DNA from: Blastopirellula sediminis
Lineage (GTDB): Bacteria; Planctomycetota; Planctomycetia; Pirellulales; Pirellulaceae
DNA length: 64,000 bases
Assembly: GCF_020966755.1 (NCBI RefSeq)
Contig: NZ_JAJKFT010000010.1
Span: forward strand, 2,630,720 to 2,694,719
Direction of reading: 5' to 3'
Shown: positions 1-8,632 of the stretch, piece by piece
How the letters are laid out: every line of letters begins with the position of its first letter
Numbering within the stretch: position 1 is the stretch's first letter
Position numbers and translations under genes: made by a program
Notes under the pieces: generated by a model
The model's input: only the letters and a program-made list of their open reading frames with translations
Told to the model about the DNA's origin: nothing
Databases searched by the model: none

Positions 1-109
1 GCGAAAAACGCGCAAGCCAGGTTCGCGTCGTACTATTCTAAGCGCCGAGACGATCTCGTTCGACGAGATTGTCTCACAAAATGTTGGTTTCGAAATTGGA
101 GACTCGATT
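1..109. other. Left-edge sequence without a supported gene
   Basis: This short left edge lies downstream of the DUF4291 gene. I see no convincing coding frame, terminator hairpin or RNA gene in it. A short reverse-strand frame exists here but overlaps the end of the real gene and its residues are arginine-rich, as expected of a shadow frame. Confidence 0.4.
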
Positions 110-706
110 TCACGATTCGATCCCCAGCCGCGCAGCGGTCGCTTCCTCCACCTTGTAGATCGACTCGCGCGGCAACAATCGCTTCGCTTTGTCGTAGTCG
201 CCAGCTTGGCGGAACTGACGAAGCTTGGCGGTCAGCGGCGTGAGGTCGACGATTTCGCGAGTCCACTTTTCCGCGTACTCGGTGATCAGATGACGTCCGA
301 CGCCAACCTGGATCGAGCGGTACTCGAGCTTCTTGCCGCGAAGCGATCGTTCAGGGTCCCATTGGACATGGACGATCGCATCAGCGAACTGCGAGCGCCA
401 CTCGTCTTGCGAACGATGGACGCCGCTGTGATAGGAAGTGAGGACCGCTTGCCGCAGCGCTGCGTCCCAGCCGCTTCGCAAGATGCGCACGGCGAGGATC
501 CGCGTTTGATTCGGCTTGGCGCCCCAACCGCTCCGCTCCATCAGCCACAAGTAAGAAGGCTTGATCCAGGTCATCCGCTGAAAGGAGAACGGAGCGACAA
601 ACTGGCCGGCCGAAAGCGCAGCATCGGCGATGGCGTCGTTGTACGCCTGATAGACGACGATCGTCTCGCGATCGAAGTCGGCGCGGATTTCACGAAAGTT
701 GGACAT
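110..706 (-). CDS. DUF4291 family protein
   Basis: This 198-residue protein matches the DUF4291 family over its whole length. The family signature near the start (IVVYQAYN) is followed by FQRMTWIKPSYLWLMERSGW and later by QWDPER. The family is widespread in bacteria and eukaryotes, cytosolic, and of unknown biochemical function. I chose the ATG that begins MSNFREIR; a TTG two codons upstream is possible, and neither has a good Shine-Dalgarno sequence. It lies 45 bases downstream of the TPR gene on the same strand and may be co-transcribed with it. No signal peptide or membrane segment is visible. Confidence 0.85.
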   Translation of the reverse strand: MSNFREIRADFDRETIVVYQAYNDAIADAALSAGQFVAPFSFQRMTWIKPSYLWLMERSGWGAKPNQTRILAVRILRSGWDAALRQAVLTSYHSGVHRSQDEWRSQFADAIVHVQWDPERSLRGKKLEYRSIQVGVGRHLITEYAEKWTREIVDLTPLTAKLRQFRQAGDYDKAKRLLPRESIYKVEEATAARLGIES

Positions 707-751
707 GGCCAACAGGGAGGGACGATGCGTACGATAGGTTCGCGCTTCGAT

Positions 752-2113
752 TCACTTACCGGGCCAAAGTTCAACTCGCCCCGTCGGGCCAGGTTCGGCG
801 ATGCACGAGAAAACTCGCTCGCCGTAGATCAATTGCCCCTTGGGCAAGAATGGACGATGGAGCCACAGGTCGACGTACCAGACGAGCGGGCCGCCGGTCA
901 GCTCGCGCGGCAAGGGGCGACGCCGATTGAGCGAACCCATCTCGTGCGAGACCATAATCGCGACTTCGTTTTCCGCGGGGTTGGTAGAGACGGTTCCTTT
1001 GAGGTTGCCGACGCGAACCGCCAGGTCGGAGAGAGCCTGAGGGTTTTCGCAGTACGGCTTTTCAAACGAGAGGACCCCAAAGGCGAACCGGCCGGTGTCG
1101 CCAGGGAGGTAGAGATCTTGGTTGGCCATAACGATCGCCAGCGGGAGTTGCGTTCCCTTTTTCGCGATCTCCGTGACGCGGCGGCGGAAGAGTTGGTCGA
1201 TCTGGTGCATCTCACGGCGAACTTGGTCGTTCTGTCCGAGCGCCTTGTAGGCGAGCAACCGATTGCAGTAGTTGGGGATCCAGTCGGGATCGATCTCGAT
1301 CGCCCGCGAGTAGTCCCGAATCGCTTCCTCATAATGTTTCGCGTCAAAGTAGAGGTCGGCCCGGTGCTCAAAAACGTCGGCGCTGTGGTCTCCCAGACGC
1401 AGCGCGGCGCTGAAGTCGTCGAACGCCTCTCGGTTTCGCTCGAGCAAACGATAAGCGAGACCGCGAAAGGTGTAAGCGCGAGCGAATTGCGGAAACTGCG
1501 CGATCGCCAGGTTCAGATCGGGGAGCGCCAAGTCAGGCCGCTCGAGATGATCGAGCGTCGCGCCCCGATAGAAGCGATAGGTTCCGTTATCGGGCGCCGC
1601 TTCGACCGCCTGGTTGAGATAGCTGTACGCTTCGGAGTAGTAACCCATTTCAAAGTAGTACTGCCCCATCCGGTAAAGGTTGTCAGGCTCCAGCGGATTG
1701 AGGAAATAGGCGCGTTCAAAGTCGGCTTTCGCCGCCGGCATATCGCCAAGTTCGATATAGACCGAGCCGCGGTTGGCGAACGACGCGTCCAAGTTGGGGT
1801 CAAGCTGGATCGCGGCGTTGTGATCGGCCAGCGCTTGATGGTAGTCCCCTAGCTTTTCGTACGACGTGCCGCGGCCGGTCCAGGCCAACGGATCGCGCGG
1901 CGCTAGTTGAATGGCGCGGGAATAGGCCTGAACCGATTGTTGGTACTCTTCGCAGAGATAGTGAAGCGTACCGAGTTGCGTCCAGGCGTCGGCGTAGTTG
2001 GGGTCTTTGGCCAGCGCCTGCTGAATCAGGTGCTGCGCTTCGGGGTATTTGCCCGCGGCGGTTTCGTCGACGGCCAGCTCAAAGAGGTGAACGGCGGCTG
2101 CGTTGGTAGACAT
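752..2113 (-). CDS. Tetratricopeptide repeat protein
   Basis: A 453-residue protein with about eight consecutive TPR units between residues 20 and 290. Each is roughly 34 residues with the usual W-LG-Y / A--P pattern, for example AWTGRGTSYEKLGDYHQAL and SFANRGSVYIELGD. The C-terminal 160 residues have no repeats and no domain I recognise. There is no clear signal peptide, so it is probably a cytosolic protein-protein interaction scaffold. A long frame on the opposite strand across this gene is an artefact of codon bias. The start ATG is preceded by a weak AGGCG. It is probably the first gene of a two-gene unit with DUF4291. Confidence 0.88.
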   Translation of the reverse strand: MSTNAAAVHLFELAVDETAAGKYPEAQHLIQQALAKDPNYADAWTQLGTLHYLCEEYQQSVQAYSRAIQLAPRDPLAWTGRGTSYEKLGDYHQALADHNAAIQLDPNLDASFANRGSVYIELGDMPAAKADFERAYFLNPLEPDNLYRMGQYYFEMGYYSEAYSYLNQAVEAAPDNGTYRFYRGATLDHLERPDLALPDLNLAIAQFPQFARAYTFRGLAYRLLERNREAFDDFSAALRLGDHSADVFEHRADLYFDAKHYEEAIRDYSRAIEIDPDWIPNYCNRLLAYKALGQNDQVRREMHQIDQLFRRRVTEIAKKGTQLPLAIVMANQDLYLPGDTGRFAFGVLSFEKPYCENPQALSDLAVRVGNLKGTVSTNPAENEVAIMVSHEMGSLNRRRPLPRELTGGPLVWYVDLWLHRPFLPKGQLIYGERVFSCIAEPGPTGRVELWPGK

Positions 2114-2606
2114 TCGCCTGGATGACCGGAGCGTGGATGGGAAGACACGAGGAGCGTGGTCCTATTGTATCGATCCACGAGCGCGAATGAATCAAAGATT
2201 CTTGGGGATGGTTCGCATGCGAGCGAAGCGGTCGTCGTTGGCGGCTCGATAAGGTGGGATGGTCGAGCTCAGGTTTCCAGGCAAGCGGCCCGGCGATGGC
2301 GTGTGGTTTGTCGGTGGCGATTTAGCCGAAGCGGCGGGCGAAGCGAAGCGAACGCCATTTGGCGTACCAGGTTCGTTTGGCTCGGTCGCAGGAAAATCGT
2401 CGTTTTCGTGATCCGTCTGGCATTGTTCTGTCCTCCGCAAATAGGATTGTCTCTCCCTTTGCTAAGCGGAAAACGAATTGCGTTCCGACGAAAAAAATCG
2501 ACAGATTTTGGGCTTCCTCATCAGGGCGTTTCGAAATCGAACAGGTATATTTCGACTCGACGATGCGAAAATAGCGGGAGGACGTATTATGCGGACCAGC
2601 GTCGTC
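2114..2606. other. Intergenic region, no gene supported
   Basis: About 490 bases separate the TPR gene start from the DUF488 gene end. Short frames exist on both strands but are arginine- or proline-rich with no recognisable fold and no ribosome binding site. The region must hold the promoter of the TPR/DUF4291 unit (reverse strand). I see no strong hairpin-plus-T-run terminator for the upstream operon. Confidence 0.4.
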
Positions 2607-2978
2607 CTAGGCGGAGTCGTCTGCCGCTCGCTCCAAGTAGGCCTGCAAGATGGCGATATGGCTGTGAGACAAGTCCTTCACGGCGGTAAGCAGCGTGACG
2701 GTTCGATCGCCATACTCCGAGAGAAACTGTCGGACCTGATCGGAATGATCGTTAAGTTCGGCGGTGTATTTTGCGACGAACTGGTCGTAACGCTCAGGAT
2801 CTTCGTGCAGCCATTTGCGGAGATCGTGAGACGGGGTCAGCTCTTTCGCCCAAAGATCAACTTGGGCGTCCGCTTTCGCGACGCCCCGCGGCCAGAGACG
2901 ATCGGCCAGAACCCGCAGGCCGTCTCCCTTGGCAGGCTCATCGTAAATCCGTTTCGTTCGCAGGCGGAAGGTCGCCAT
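2607..2978 (-). CDS. DUF488 domain protein (YeaO-like)
   Basis: A 123-residue protein of the DUF488/YeaO family. The family core is clear: RIYDEP near residue 10, then VLADRLWPRGV, LTPSHDLRKWLHEDP and TVTLLTAVKDLSHSHI. The function is unknown; it is a small cytosolic protein. It is the last gene of a tight four-gene operon, with only two bases between the upstream stop and its ATG. That places it under the NsrR-like regulator and hints at a role in redox or nitrosative stress. The role is inference from context only. Confidence 0.88.
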   Translation of the reverse strand: MATFRLRTKRIYDEPAKGDGLRVLADRLWPRGVAKADAQVDLWAKELTPSHDLRKWLHEDPERYDQFVAKYTAELNDHSDQVRQFLSEYGDRTVTLLTAVKDLSHSHIAILQAYLERAADDSA

Positions 2979-2980
2979 CG

Positions 2981-4282
2981 TTACGACTTCGTATTCCAGA
3001 GATCGGGCTTCGTCTCCGTCAGGATCTCGCGAATATTTTCACGATCCTCCGGCGTTAGATGCGGATAGTCGGGATCGCCGTTTTCGAGGATTTCCTGCAA
3101 GCGGCGAGCGATGTAGCTTTTGGCGGGCGGCGGCAGTTGGTCGAACTGTTCGGAATAGATCAGGTAGCTGCAAGGATAGCGAAACAGCCGCGTTTGCAGA
3201 TCGAGGTCACGCAAGGATCGCTGCTGAGAGTCCTTCGGCCCGGCCGCGGCGAACTCGCGGGCGAACTGGGAGGTTCCCTCCACCTTCGACTCCAGCGGGA
3301 ATTCCTCAGCGAACAACATATACTGCAGCAGCTTGTCGCAGGCATTGGCGATCCGCCGCTTCGTCGTGTCGCTGACGTAATCCTCGGATCGCTCCAGCGC
3401 CTTGTTCATCACCGCATCATGATGCTGCGCCATCCGCGTTTCAAAATTAACGAGCGTCAGAAAGTTTTGCATCTGGGTTTGATGTTCGAGCACCATCAGC
3501 GCGACGATGTCGCTATGCGGCGTCAGGTAGCGAGCGATGTCGAGCCGCTCCGTGAGATCGGTGACGTTGGCGCCGGCTTCGCGATCGATCTTCTCGGGGA
3601 AGTCGCGATCCTTGGAAATGACGTTCCCCATGTGCCGCATCGCGCCATGCGTGCCGGTTACGTACCAACCTCCCCAGCGATCCTGGAACTGACTGCTGTG
3701 ATCGGTGGTGAAGGTGCCAGAGCCATAATGCGGCTGACCGGCCGCGTTGACGAACGCGGAACGGACCAAACCGCCGGGGACGTTTTGCGTGCGGCTCGAA
3801 GCATGGCACGAAAGGCATTGTCCTCGATCCTGGATAAACTTGGGCGAACCATCGGTGTCTTGCGACAGAGTGTAGAAGATGGCGCCTTGCTCTGGGTCGG
3901 TCGTCATCACTTCGAGGACGTCGCCCCCTTGGACCCAGCCGATGTACGACTTGTCGTTGAAGTAGAGGGCACGAGGCCGGCGCGGGGTAATACGGGAAAG
4001 CTGAAAGCTAGTCTTGGAGTAAACCAGCACTTGCGACTCGGGCGAGATGTTCAGCTTCTCAAGGACCGAGTTGAGGTAGCCATGATCTTCGTCATAGTCC
4101 AGCTTGGTCTTCCCGGCGTCGAGCTCTTTTTGCAGCTGTGCGACTGGGTCGTGCTGGAGGTCTTGGCCGTAGTTGATCGGCTCGTTTTCAAACGTCAGCT
4201 GGGCGTGACTTTCAGTCGTCAGCAGTAGAACGATCGCGACGACGGCGGACCAGCGAACGATGCGCAGCGGAAGGGACTTCAT
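2981..4282 (-). CDS. Exported monohaem c-type cytochrome-like protein
   Basis: A 433-residue exported protein: residues 1-28 form a signal peptide (basic start, then VVAIVLLLTTESHAQ). One covalent haem motif, CLSCH, lies at residues 156-160. It is followed by a conserved-looking stretch with SSRTQNVPGG, RWGGWYVTGTHG and RHMGN, where His or Met could supply the second haem ligand. No second CxxCH exists. The C-terminal half is helical with no known domain. I do not recognise a named enzyme. It sits two bases from each neighbour in an operon with a DUF3365 haem protein, so an electron-transfer or haem-based sensing pair in the periplasm is plausible. Confidence 0.75.
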   Translation of the reverse strand: MKSLPLRIVRWSAVVAIVLLLTTESHAQLTFENEPINYGQDLQHDPVAQLQKELDAGKTKLDYDEDHGYLNSVLEKLNISPESQVLVYSKTSFQLSRITPRRPRALYFNDKSYIGWVQGGDVLEVMTTDPEQGAIFYTLSQDTDGSPKFIQDRGQCLSCHASSRTQNVPGGLVRSAFVNAAGQPHYGSGTFTTDHSSQFQDRWGGWYVTGTHGAMRHMGNVISKDRDFPEKIDREAGANVTDLTERLDIARYLTPHSDIVALMVLEHQTQMQNFLTLVNFETRMAQHHDAVMNKALERSEDYVSDTTKRRIANACDKLLQYMLFAEEFPLESKVEGTSQFAREFAAAGPKDSQQRSLRDLDLQTRLFRYPCSYLIYSEQFDQLPPPAKSYIARRLQEILENGDPDYPHLTPEDRENIREILTETKPDLWNTKS

Positions 4283-4284
4283 GA

Positions 4285-4812
4285 TTACTTCTCCTCAGCG
4301 ATCGGCATCGAAATGACGAGCCCGGCGATGCGGCTCTCGGTGCTCTTGCGATTGGGGACATGGCACTTCAAGCAGCGGGAGGCGAGCCGAATCGCTCCGG
4401 CATATTGGTAGCGACCATTGTCGACGGAGTCATGTTCCGGCTTTCCTTCGGCAAGCTCTTTCGCAGCGAGCTTTTCAAAAGGACTTTTCGGCTCGTTGTC
4501 GATGTTCATCGCGTTCGTATTGACCGAAATCCAACGGATTTTGACATGATGGCTGCGCTCCAGCTCGGCGAAGACGTCTTCCAGCGATCGAGACGGAATC
4601 GCATGCGACTCTTCTTCGTCAAAGAAGTCGCGATGCATTACTTGAAGCGTGCCATGCAGCGTCTCATGCAAGAGTCGCGCTCGACTGCGGGCTTCTTCGA
4701 TTCGAACCGGCGGAGCAGGGGAGGCTTGCTCGGAACTCTCGTCGGCGATCGTAGCCGCGGCGAGACCGGCGATCGACAGGAGCAGAGCGAGAACAATGGG
4801 GGCTCGATTCAT
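4285..4812 (-). CDS. DUF3365 (Tll0287-like) exported haem protein
   Basis: A 175-residue protein with an N-terminal signal peptide (MNRAPIVLALLLSIAGLAAA). It has one c-type haem motif near the C terminus (CLKCH), preceded by GAIRLASR and followed by a short segment ending LVISMPIAEE. This arrangement, with ARLLHETLHGTLQVMHRDFF near residue 50, fits the DUF3365/Tll0287-like family, often a periplasmic haem sensor domain of larger kinases but here standing alone. It overlaps the regulator gene by four bases (ATGA) and precedes the cytochrome gene by two bases. I infer a periplasmic redox or gas-sensing role; the ligand is unknown. Confidence 0.82.
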   Translation of the reverse strand: MNRAPIVLALLLSIAGLAAATIADESSEQASPAPPVRIEEARSRARLLHETLHGTLQVMHRDFFDEEESHAIPSRSLEDVFAELERSHHVKIRWISVNTNAMNIDNEPKSPFEKLAAKELAEGKPEHDSVDNGRYQYAGAIRLASRCLKCHVPNRKSTESRIAGLVISMPIAEEK

Positions 4813-5240
4813 CGTCGTGCTCCGAAAGCGACAAGTTGACGAGCGCCAGGAACGACGTCGGCCAGGGTGACGCCGTCGAGATAACTGCGCTGCACCCGTT
4901 CCGCTTCGGCCAGCACTCCTTTGAGTTTGCAGAATGATTGAATGGCGCAGACCTCTTCGTCGGTATCGATACAGTCAAGCAGGTGCATGCTTCCCTCAAA
5001 CCGCTCGATGATTTCGCCAATCGAAATCGTCTCCGGCTTGCGGGCCAGTTCGATGCCGCCGCCGACACCGCGGACGCTCCGAACGTAACCATACTTGGCG
5101 AGCAAATTGACCACCTTCGCCACGTGGTGGACCGAAATGTCGAACAACTGCGCCACGTCGGCGACGTTGGCGCGCTCGCCGCGCCTGGCGAGAAACATCA
5201 GCGTTCGCAGGGCGTAATCGGTTTGCGTCGTCAGTTTCAT
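4809..5240 (-). CDS. Rrf2-family transcriptional regulator, NsrR-like
   Basis: A 143-residue Rrf2 regulator. The N-terminal winged helix is typical (MKLTTQTDYALRTLMFLARR, then GYVRSVRGVGGGIELA). Three cysteines at residues 90, 98 and 104 can bind an iron-sulfur cluster; NsrR proteins use CX5CX5C, while this one has CX7CX5C. The family senses nitric oxide or redox state and represses detoxification genes. The gene is first in the operon with the DUF3365, cytochrome and DUF488 genes. A perfect inverted repeat lies 20 bases upstream of the ATG, suggesting autoregulation. NO sensing is inference; IscR-like or other Rrf2 functions are possible. Confidence 0.88.
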   Translation of the reverse strand: MKLTTQTDYALRTLMFLARRGERANVADVAQLFDISVHHVAKVVNLLAKYGYVRSVRGVGGGIELARKPETISIGEIIERFEGSMHLLDCIDTDEEVCAIQSFCKLKGVLAEAERVQRSYLDGVTLADVVPGARQLVAFGARR

Positions 5241-5259
5241 CGGCCCAAACGCCTAAAGG

Positions 5260-5283
5260 TGTAAAAGCGGTGCATCTTTTACA
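5260..5283 (-). promoter_or_regulatory. Perfect inverted repeat, probable Rrf2 operator
   Basis: TGTAAAAG, eight bases, then CTTTTACA: a perfect 8+8 palindrome of 24 bases, centred about 31 bases before the regulator's ATG. Read on the coding strand it contains AAGATGCA, which resembles an NsrR half-site. Size and position fit a dimeric winged-helix repressor controlling its own operon. Confidence 0.65.
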
Positions 5284-5331
5284 GGAATAGCCGATCGCCG
5301 CGACGAAGTCAAGTTGGGCGGCACATCGGAA

Positions 5332-6810
5332 CTAGCGCCAAACGGCATCCCGTTCGAACGGATACATCCCGCTGCGGCGATGCGCATATTGCAGTCGCGA
5401 GAGATTCGCGGTCGTCACCCCCGGCGTATCGACCCGGAAGAATTGGGGGCAAACGGCGGCGTAGGCGGCCAGCGGCGCGTTGACCCCTTTGGCGACGATG
5501 ATCTGAAAATCGGTCGGCGCCAGGTTGCAATAGGTCAATTGTCGCAGCGACCAGGGCGCGGTTCGCTCGGACGTGAGTTGGAGCGTGAGCCCGCTCTTGG
5601 TTCGCACGATCGCGGTTGGTCCCATGTCGTATTCCGTCTTCCCGCCATGCCGCGGCTTTTCTTCGGCGAACCGACCTTCGTGGAGCGAAATGACCTGGCA
5701 TGTGACTCGTAACGGATCGCCATGCAAGCGATCGAGCTTGGCGCCGATTTCGAGTGCAACCGTCTGGCCGACGCCTGCCGCTGTCGCCGCAGCGACCGCT
5801 TCCGGATCGCAGATCGCGACGAAGGCTCGCTCAACGTTGCGATCGACCAGCGCTTGAGCGATCGTCGTTCCATCCGCCGGCGAACCGGCGCCGACGTTGT
5901 CTCCCATGTCGAGCAGGCAGACCGGACCTTCACAGGCCAGCGCCTTATCGATCGCCTCATGAACGCTCAAGAACGTACCGAGCGTCCTCTCGCGATCGTC
6001 CCACATCTTGTGCGCTAACTCGTCGGCCGTACTGGCGGCCAGCGCCGCGTCTCCGTCGGCGATGCAGAGCATGGCCGTACCCATCTCGGCGACGTCGGAA
6101 TAAGGAAAGCCGTAGAAGAGGCTCGCGCCGAGAATACCGGGTCGCTGGCGCACTTCCTCGACCCACGCTGCATATTCGCGGCAAGGTTGCTCTTCCGAGC
6201 ATTGCCGTTCGATATTGATCGCCAGCGGCGGAAAGGAGGCCGCTTGTCGCGGACGAACTTCCCCTCGTAACGTGCGAGCCATCAGCAGTGCCGCTTCTCG
6301 TCCCCGGTCGGCCTGATCGACATGCGGGTTCGTGCGGTAAGCGAAGAGTGCGTCAGTCGCTTTGACCATCTGCGGCGAAAGGTTGGCATGGGGATCGAGC
6401 GTGCCGATGATCGGCTTGTCGGGGCCGAACGCTTCGCGCACCGCTTGCATCCAGTAACCGTCGGCGTCGGGATGATTTTCGGCGACCGTCGCGCCATGCG
6501 GTGCGATCAACAAACCGTCGAGCGGCTGATGATGTTCCAAGTGATCGAGCATGCACTCGACCAGTTCATCGAACGTATCAGCCGTAATCACTCCGCTCGG
6601 CAAGGCGCGCGCTGCGAAGACGCCGACCGGTTCGATGCCGGCGTCGCGCAGGCCGGTAATGAAGCCGCCGATTTCGTGATGGGCCGTTTCAAAATGAGGC
6701 AGGATCTCGTGGCCAACCAGCAGAACGTCGCGGCGGAAGTTGTCGAGCGTCGTCGGCGCAGTGACGAACGTGTTCGATTCATGCAGCAGCGAGATGATGC
6801 CGACGCGCAT
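5332..6810 (-). CDS. M81 family metallopeptidase (MlrC-like)
   Basis: A 492-residue protein of the MlrC/M81 family, named after the microcystinase that degrades linear D-amino-acid-containing peptides. The N terminus (MRVGIISLLHESNTF) is diagnostic. Probable zinc ligands lie in APHGA, GTLDPHAN and RTNPHVD; the C-terminal MlrC domain follows from about residue 300 (VCLLDMGDNVGAGSPADGT). I prefer the ATG behind AGGAGTTGGAA over a TTG two codons upstream. It is nine bases downstream of ridA and probably co-transcribed. No signal peptide is seen, so it is cytosolic. Most family members have unknown peptide or amide substrates. Confidence 0.88.
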   Translation of the reverse strand: MRVGIISLLHESNTFVTAPTTLDNFRRDVLLVGHEILPHFETAHHEIGGFITGLRDAGIEPVGVFAARALPSGVITADTFDELVECMLDHLEHHQPLDGLLIAPHGATVAENHPDADGYWMQAVREAFGPDKPIIGTLDPHANLSPQMVKATDALFAYRTNPHVDQADRGREAALLMARTLRGEVRPRQAASFPPLAINIERQCSEEQPCREYAAWVEEVRQRPGILGASLFYGFPYSDVAEMGTAMLCIADGDAALAASTADELAHKMWDDRERTLGTFLSVHEAIDKALACEGPVCLLDMGDNVGAGSPADGTTIAQALVDRNVERAFVAICDPEAVAAATAAGVGQTVALEIGAKLDRLHGDPLRVTCQVISLHEGRFAEEKPRHGGKTEYDMGPTAIVRTKSGLTLQLTSERTAPWSLRQLTYCNLAPTDFQIIVAKGVNAPLAAYAAVCPQFFRVDTPGVTTANLSRLQYAHRRSGMYPFERDAVWR

Positions 6811-6819
6811 TTCCAACTC

Positions 6820-7209
6820 CTAGGCGATCCGGGGGGCGACGGCGACCACGTCGATTTCGTACTTCAGCAGCGTACCCAAGCAGCCGATCAACGTCGTGCG
6901 GGCCGGATAGGGCTTCTGGAAGTATTCAGCGTAGATCTGATTGAACTCCTGCAGGTCCTTTTGCTCGCCGACGTAGTTCCGCGTCTGCACGACATCGTCG
7001 AGCGAAAGTCCCGCCGCGGCCAGAACCTTGCGAACATTATCCAGGCTGCGGCGCATCTCGCCGGCGAACGTATCTTCGACGATCTTGCCCGTCTCGTCGA
7101 CCGACGCCTGGCCTGAGACGAAGACGAATTGCCCGACCTGAATCGCGGGGCTGAACGGCAGGTGGCTGACCGGCGTGTCGGGGTTTTGGATAGCCTGAAA
7201 CGGTTTCAC
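6820..7209 (-). CDS. RidA/YjgF/UK114 family deaminase
   Basis: A 129-residue RidA-fold protein. The family hydrolyses reactive enamine/imine intermediates made by PLP enzymes to the 2-oxo acid and ammonia. The catalytic arginine is present (YPARTTLIG), as is the late acidic residue (YEIDVVAVA). I set the start at a GTG (VKPFQAIQNP) because AAGGAG lies seven bases before it; the longer frame upstream runs through the promoter. It leads the unit with the M81 peptidase and is divergent from the aminotransferase gene, which fits amino-compound catabolism. Confidence 0.88.
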   Translation of the reverse strand: MKPFQAIQNPDTPVSHLPFSPAIQVGQFVFVSGQASVDETGKIVEDTFAGEMRRSLDNVRKVLAAAGLSLDDVVQTRNYVGEQKDLQEFNQIYAEYFQKPYPARTTLIGCLGTLLKYEIDVVAVAPRIA

Positions 7210-7223
7210 GGAAACTCCTTGAC

Positions 7224-7252
7224 TTCTGAAATGTGGAATAATACATTCAGAA
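7224..7252. promoter_or_regulatory. Inverted repeat in the divergent ridA/aminotransferase promoter
   Basis: TTCTGAA and TTCAGAA flank a 15-base spacer between the two divergent gene starts. The spacer itself has partly complementary ends (TGTGG and ATACA). It is placed to be an operator for one or both transcription units. No regulator gene is adjacent, so its protein is unknown. Confidence 0.4.
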
Positions 7253-7330
7253 TAGTGGAATGACGGGCGAGTGTCAAAGCGTGTCATTTCCCTTTGAACT
7301 GACGATTTTCTCCGTAATTTGGAGAGCCCT

Positions 7331-8632
7331 ATGGCTTCTATCCACACGACCTCCCGTTCCGCGGAGCTGTACGAGCGGGCGAGTCGCTCGTTGGCGACCG
7401 GCGTTTCCAGTTCGTTGCGACGGTTCGTGACGCAGCCCCCGCTCTATATCGATCATGCCGACGGCCCGCACTTCTACGATGTCGACGGCAACTGCCGAGC
7501 CGACTACACGCTTGGCTGGGGGCCGCTGATCGTCGGTTCGAATCATGCCGGCATCAACGCCGCGGTTGCGCGGCAATTGGAAAAAGGATACACCTACGGC
7601 TGTCAGCATATCGCCGAGATCGAATTGGCTGAGTTGATCGTCGATTCGGTTCCCGGCGTCGAGCAGGTGATCTTCTCGAATACCGGAACGGAAGCGATTC
7701 AGTCGGCGATCCGCATCGCACGTGCACATACCGGCCGCGATAAGATTCTGAAGTTCGAGGGGCACTACCACGGCTGGCTGAATAATGTCCTCGTTTCTTA
7801 CCGGCCGAAGATCGAGGATTCGACCTTGCCCCAGGCGACCTGCGGCGGTCAGCCGGCCGGCGAGTTTTCTGAAACGCTCGTTTTGCCGTGGAACGACGTC
7901 GACGCGCTGAAGGATCTGTTTCAGCGTCGCGGACAGGAAATTGCCTGCGTGTTGACCGAGCCGGTGTTGGCCAACTCGGGAAGCTGCATGCCACGGCCTG
8001 GTTACCTGGAAACGCTGATCGAACTTTGCCGCGAATACGGCGCCGTGTCGATTTTCGACGAAGTGATCACCGGCTTTCGAATCGCACTCGGCGGCGCTCG
8101 CGAGTATTTTGGCGTCGAGCCTGACTTGTCGGTTTACGGCAAGGCGCTGGCCGGCGGCTTTACGATGTCGGCCGTCGGCGGCCGCGCGGAAATGTTTGAG
8201 GTCCTCCGCGACATGCGGACGATTCACTCGGGGACTTACAACGGCACTTCGTTTAACATCGTCGCCGCGATCGAGACGATTCGCGAGTTGCGCAAGCCGG
8301 GAACCTACGATCGCATGAACGCCCACGGTCACGCGGTCGCCGAGGCGCTGACCACAACGGCGGCCAAATATGGCCTGGACGCGGCGGTGAGCGGCGTGGG
8401 GACCGTTTTTTCGGTACACTTTGGCGTAACGCAGGCGCCGCGCGACTATCGCGAGACGACCCGCACTGATATGGAAACCTATGGTCGCTTTCGTGAGGCG
8501 ATGCTCGCTAACGGCGTGCAGCTGCTGCCGGACGCTCGCTGGTATGTCGGTACGCAACATGACGACGCCGTCTTGCAGCATGTGATCAAAGCGATTGAAA
8601 CGTCGATGAAGGAAACGATGCGATGCAGTTAA
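7331..8632 (+). CDS. Class III PLP aminotransferase (HemL-like)
   Basis: A 433-residue fold-type I PLP enzyme close to glutamate-1-semialdehyde aminomutase and related class III transaminases. Visible motifs are SNTGTEA (PLP phosphate), EGHYHGW, FDEVITGFR and the PLP lysine in SVYGKALAGG. The true HemL makes 5-aminolevulinate, but the next gene and the RidA/M81 neighbours point to a catabolic transaminase acting on an amino acid or amino sugar. The ATG follows GGAGAG by four bases; an upstream TTG is less likely. The 3' end overlaps the FAH gene by ten bases, indicating translational coupling. Confidence 0.85.
   Translation: MASIHTTSRSAELYERASRSLATGVSSSLRRFVTQPPLYIDHADGPHFYDVDGNCRADYTLGWGPLIVGSNHAGINAAVARQLEKGYTYGCQHIAEIELAELIVDSVPGVEQVIFSNTGTEAIQSAIRIARAHTGRDKILKFEGHYHGWLNNVLVSYRPKIEDSTLPQATCGGQPAGEFSETLVLPWNDVDALKDLFQRRGQEIACVLTEPVLANSGSCMPRPGYLETLIELCREYGAVSIFDEVITGFRIALGGAREYFGVEPDLSVYGKALAGGFTMSAVGGRAEMFEVLRDMRTIHSGTYNGTSFNIVAAIETIRELRKPGTYDRMNAHGHAVAEALTTTAAKYGLDAAVSGVGTVFSVHFGVTQAPRDYRETTRTDMETYGRFREAMLANGVQLLPDARWYVGTQHDDAVLQHVIKAIETSMKETMRCS

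Noticed and set aside
206-1852. 548-codon forward reading frame antisense to the TPR gene
   Set aside because: No recognisable domain; the reverse strand encodes a clear TPR protein. The frame is open because of codon bias in the GC-rich gene.
2192-2440. 82-codon reverse frame in the 2.1-2.6 kb gap
   Set aside because: Proline-rich, low complexity, no ribosome binding site, no fold; treated as noncoding.
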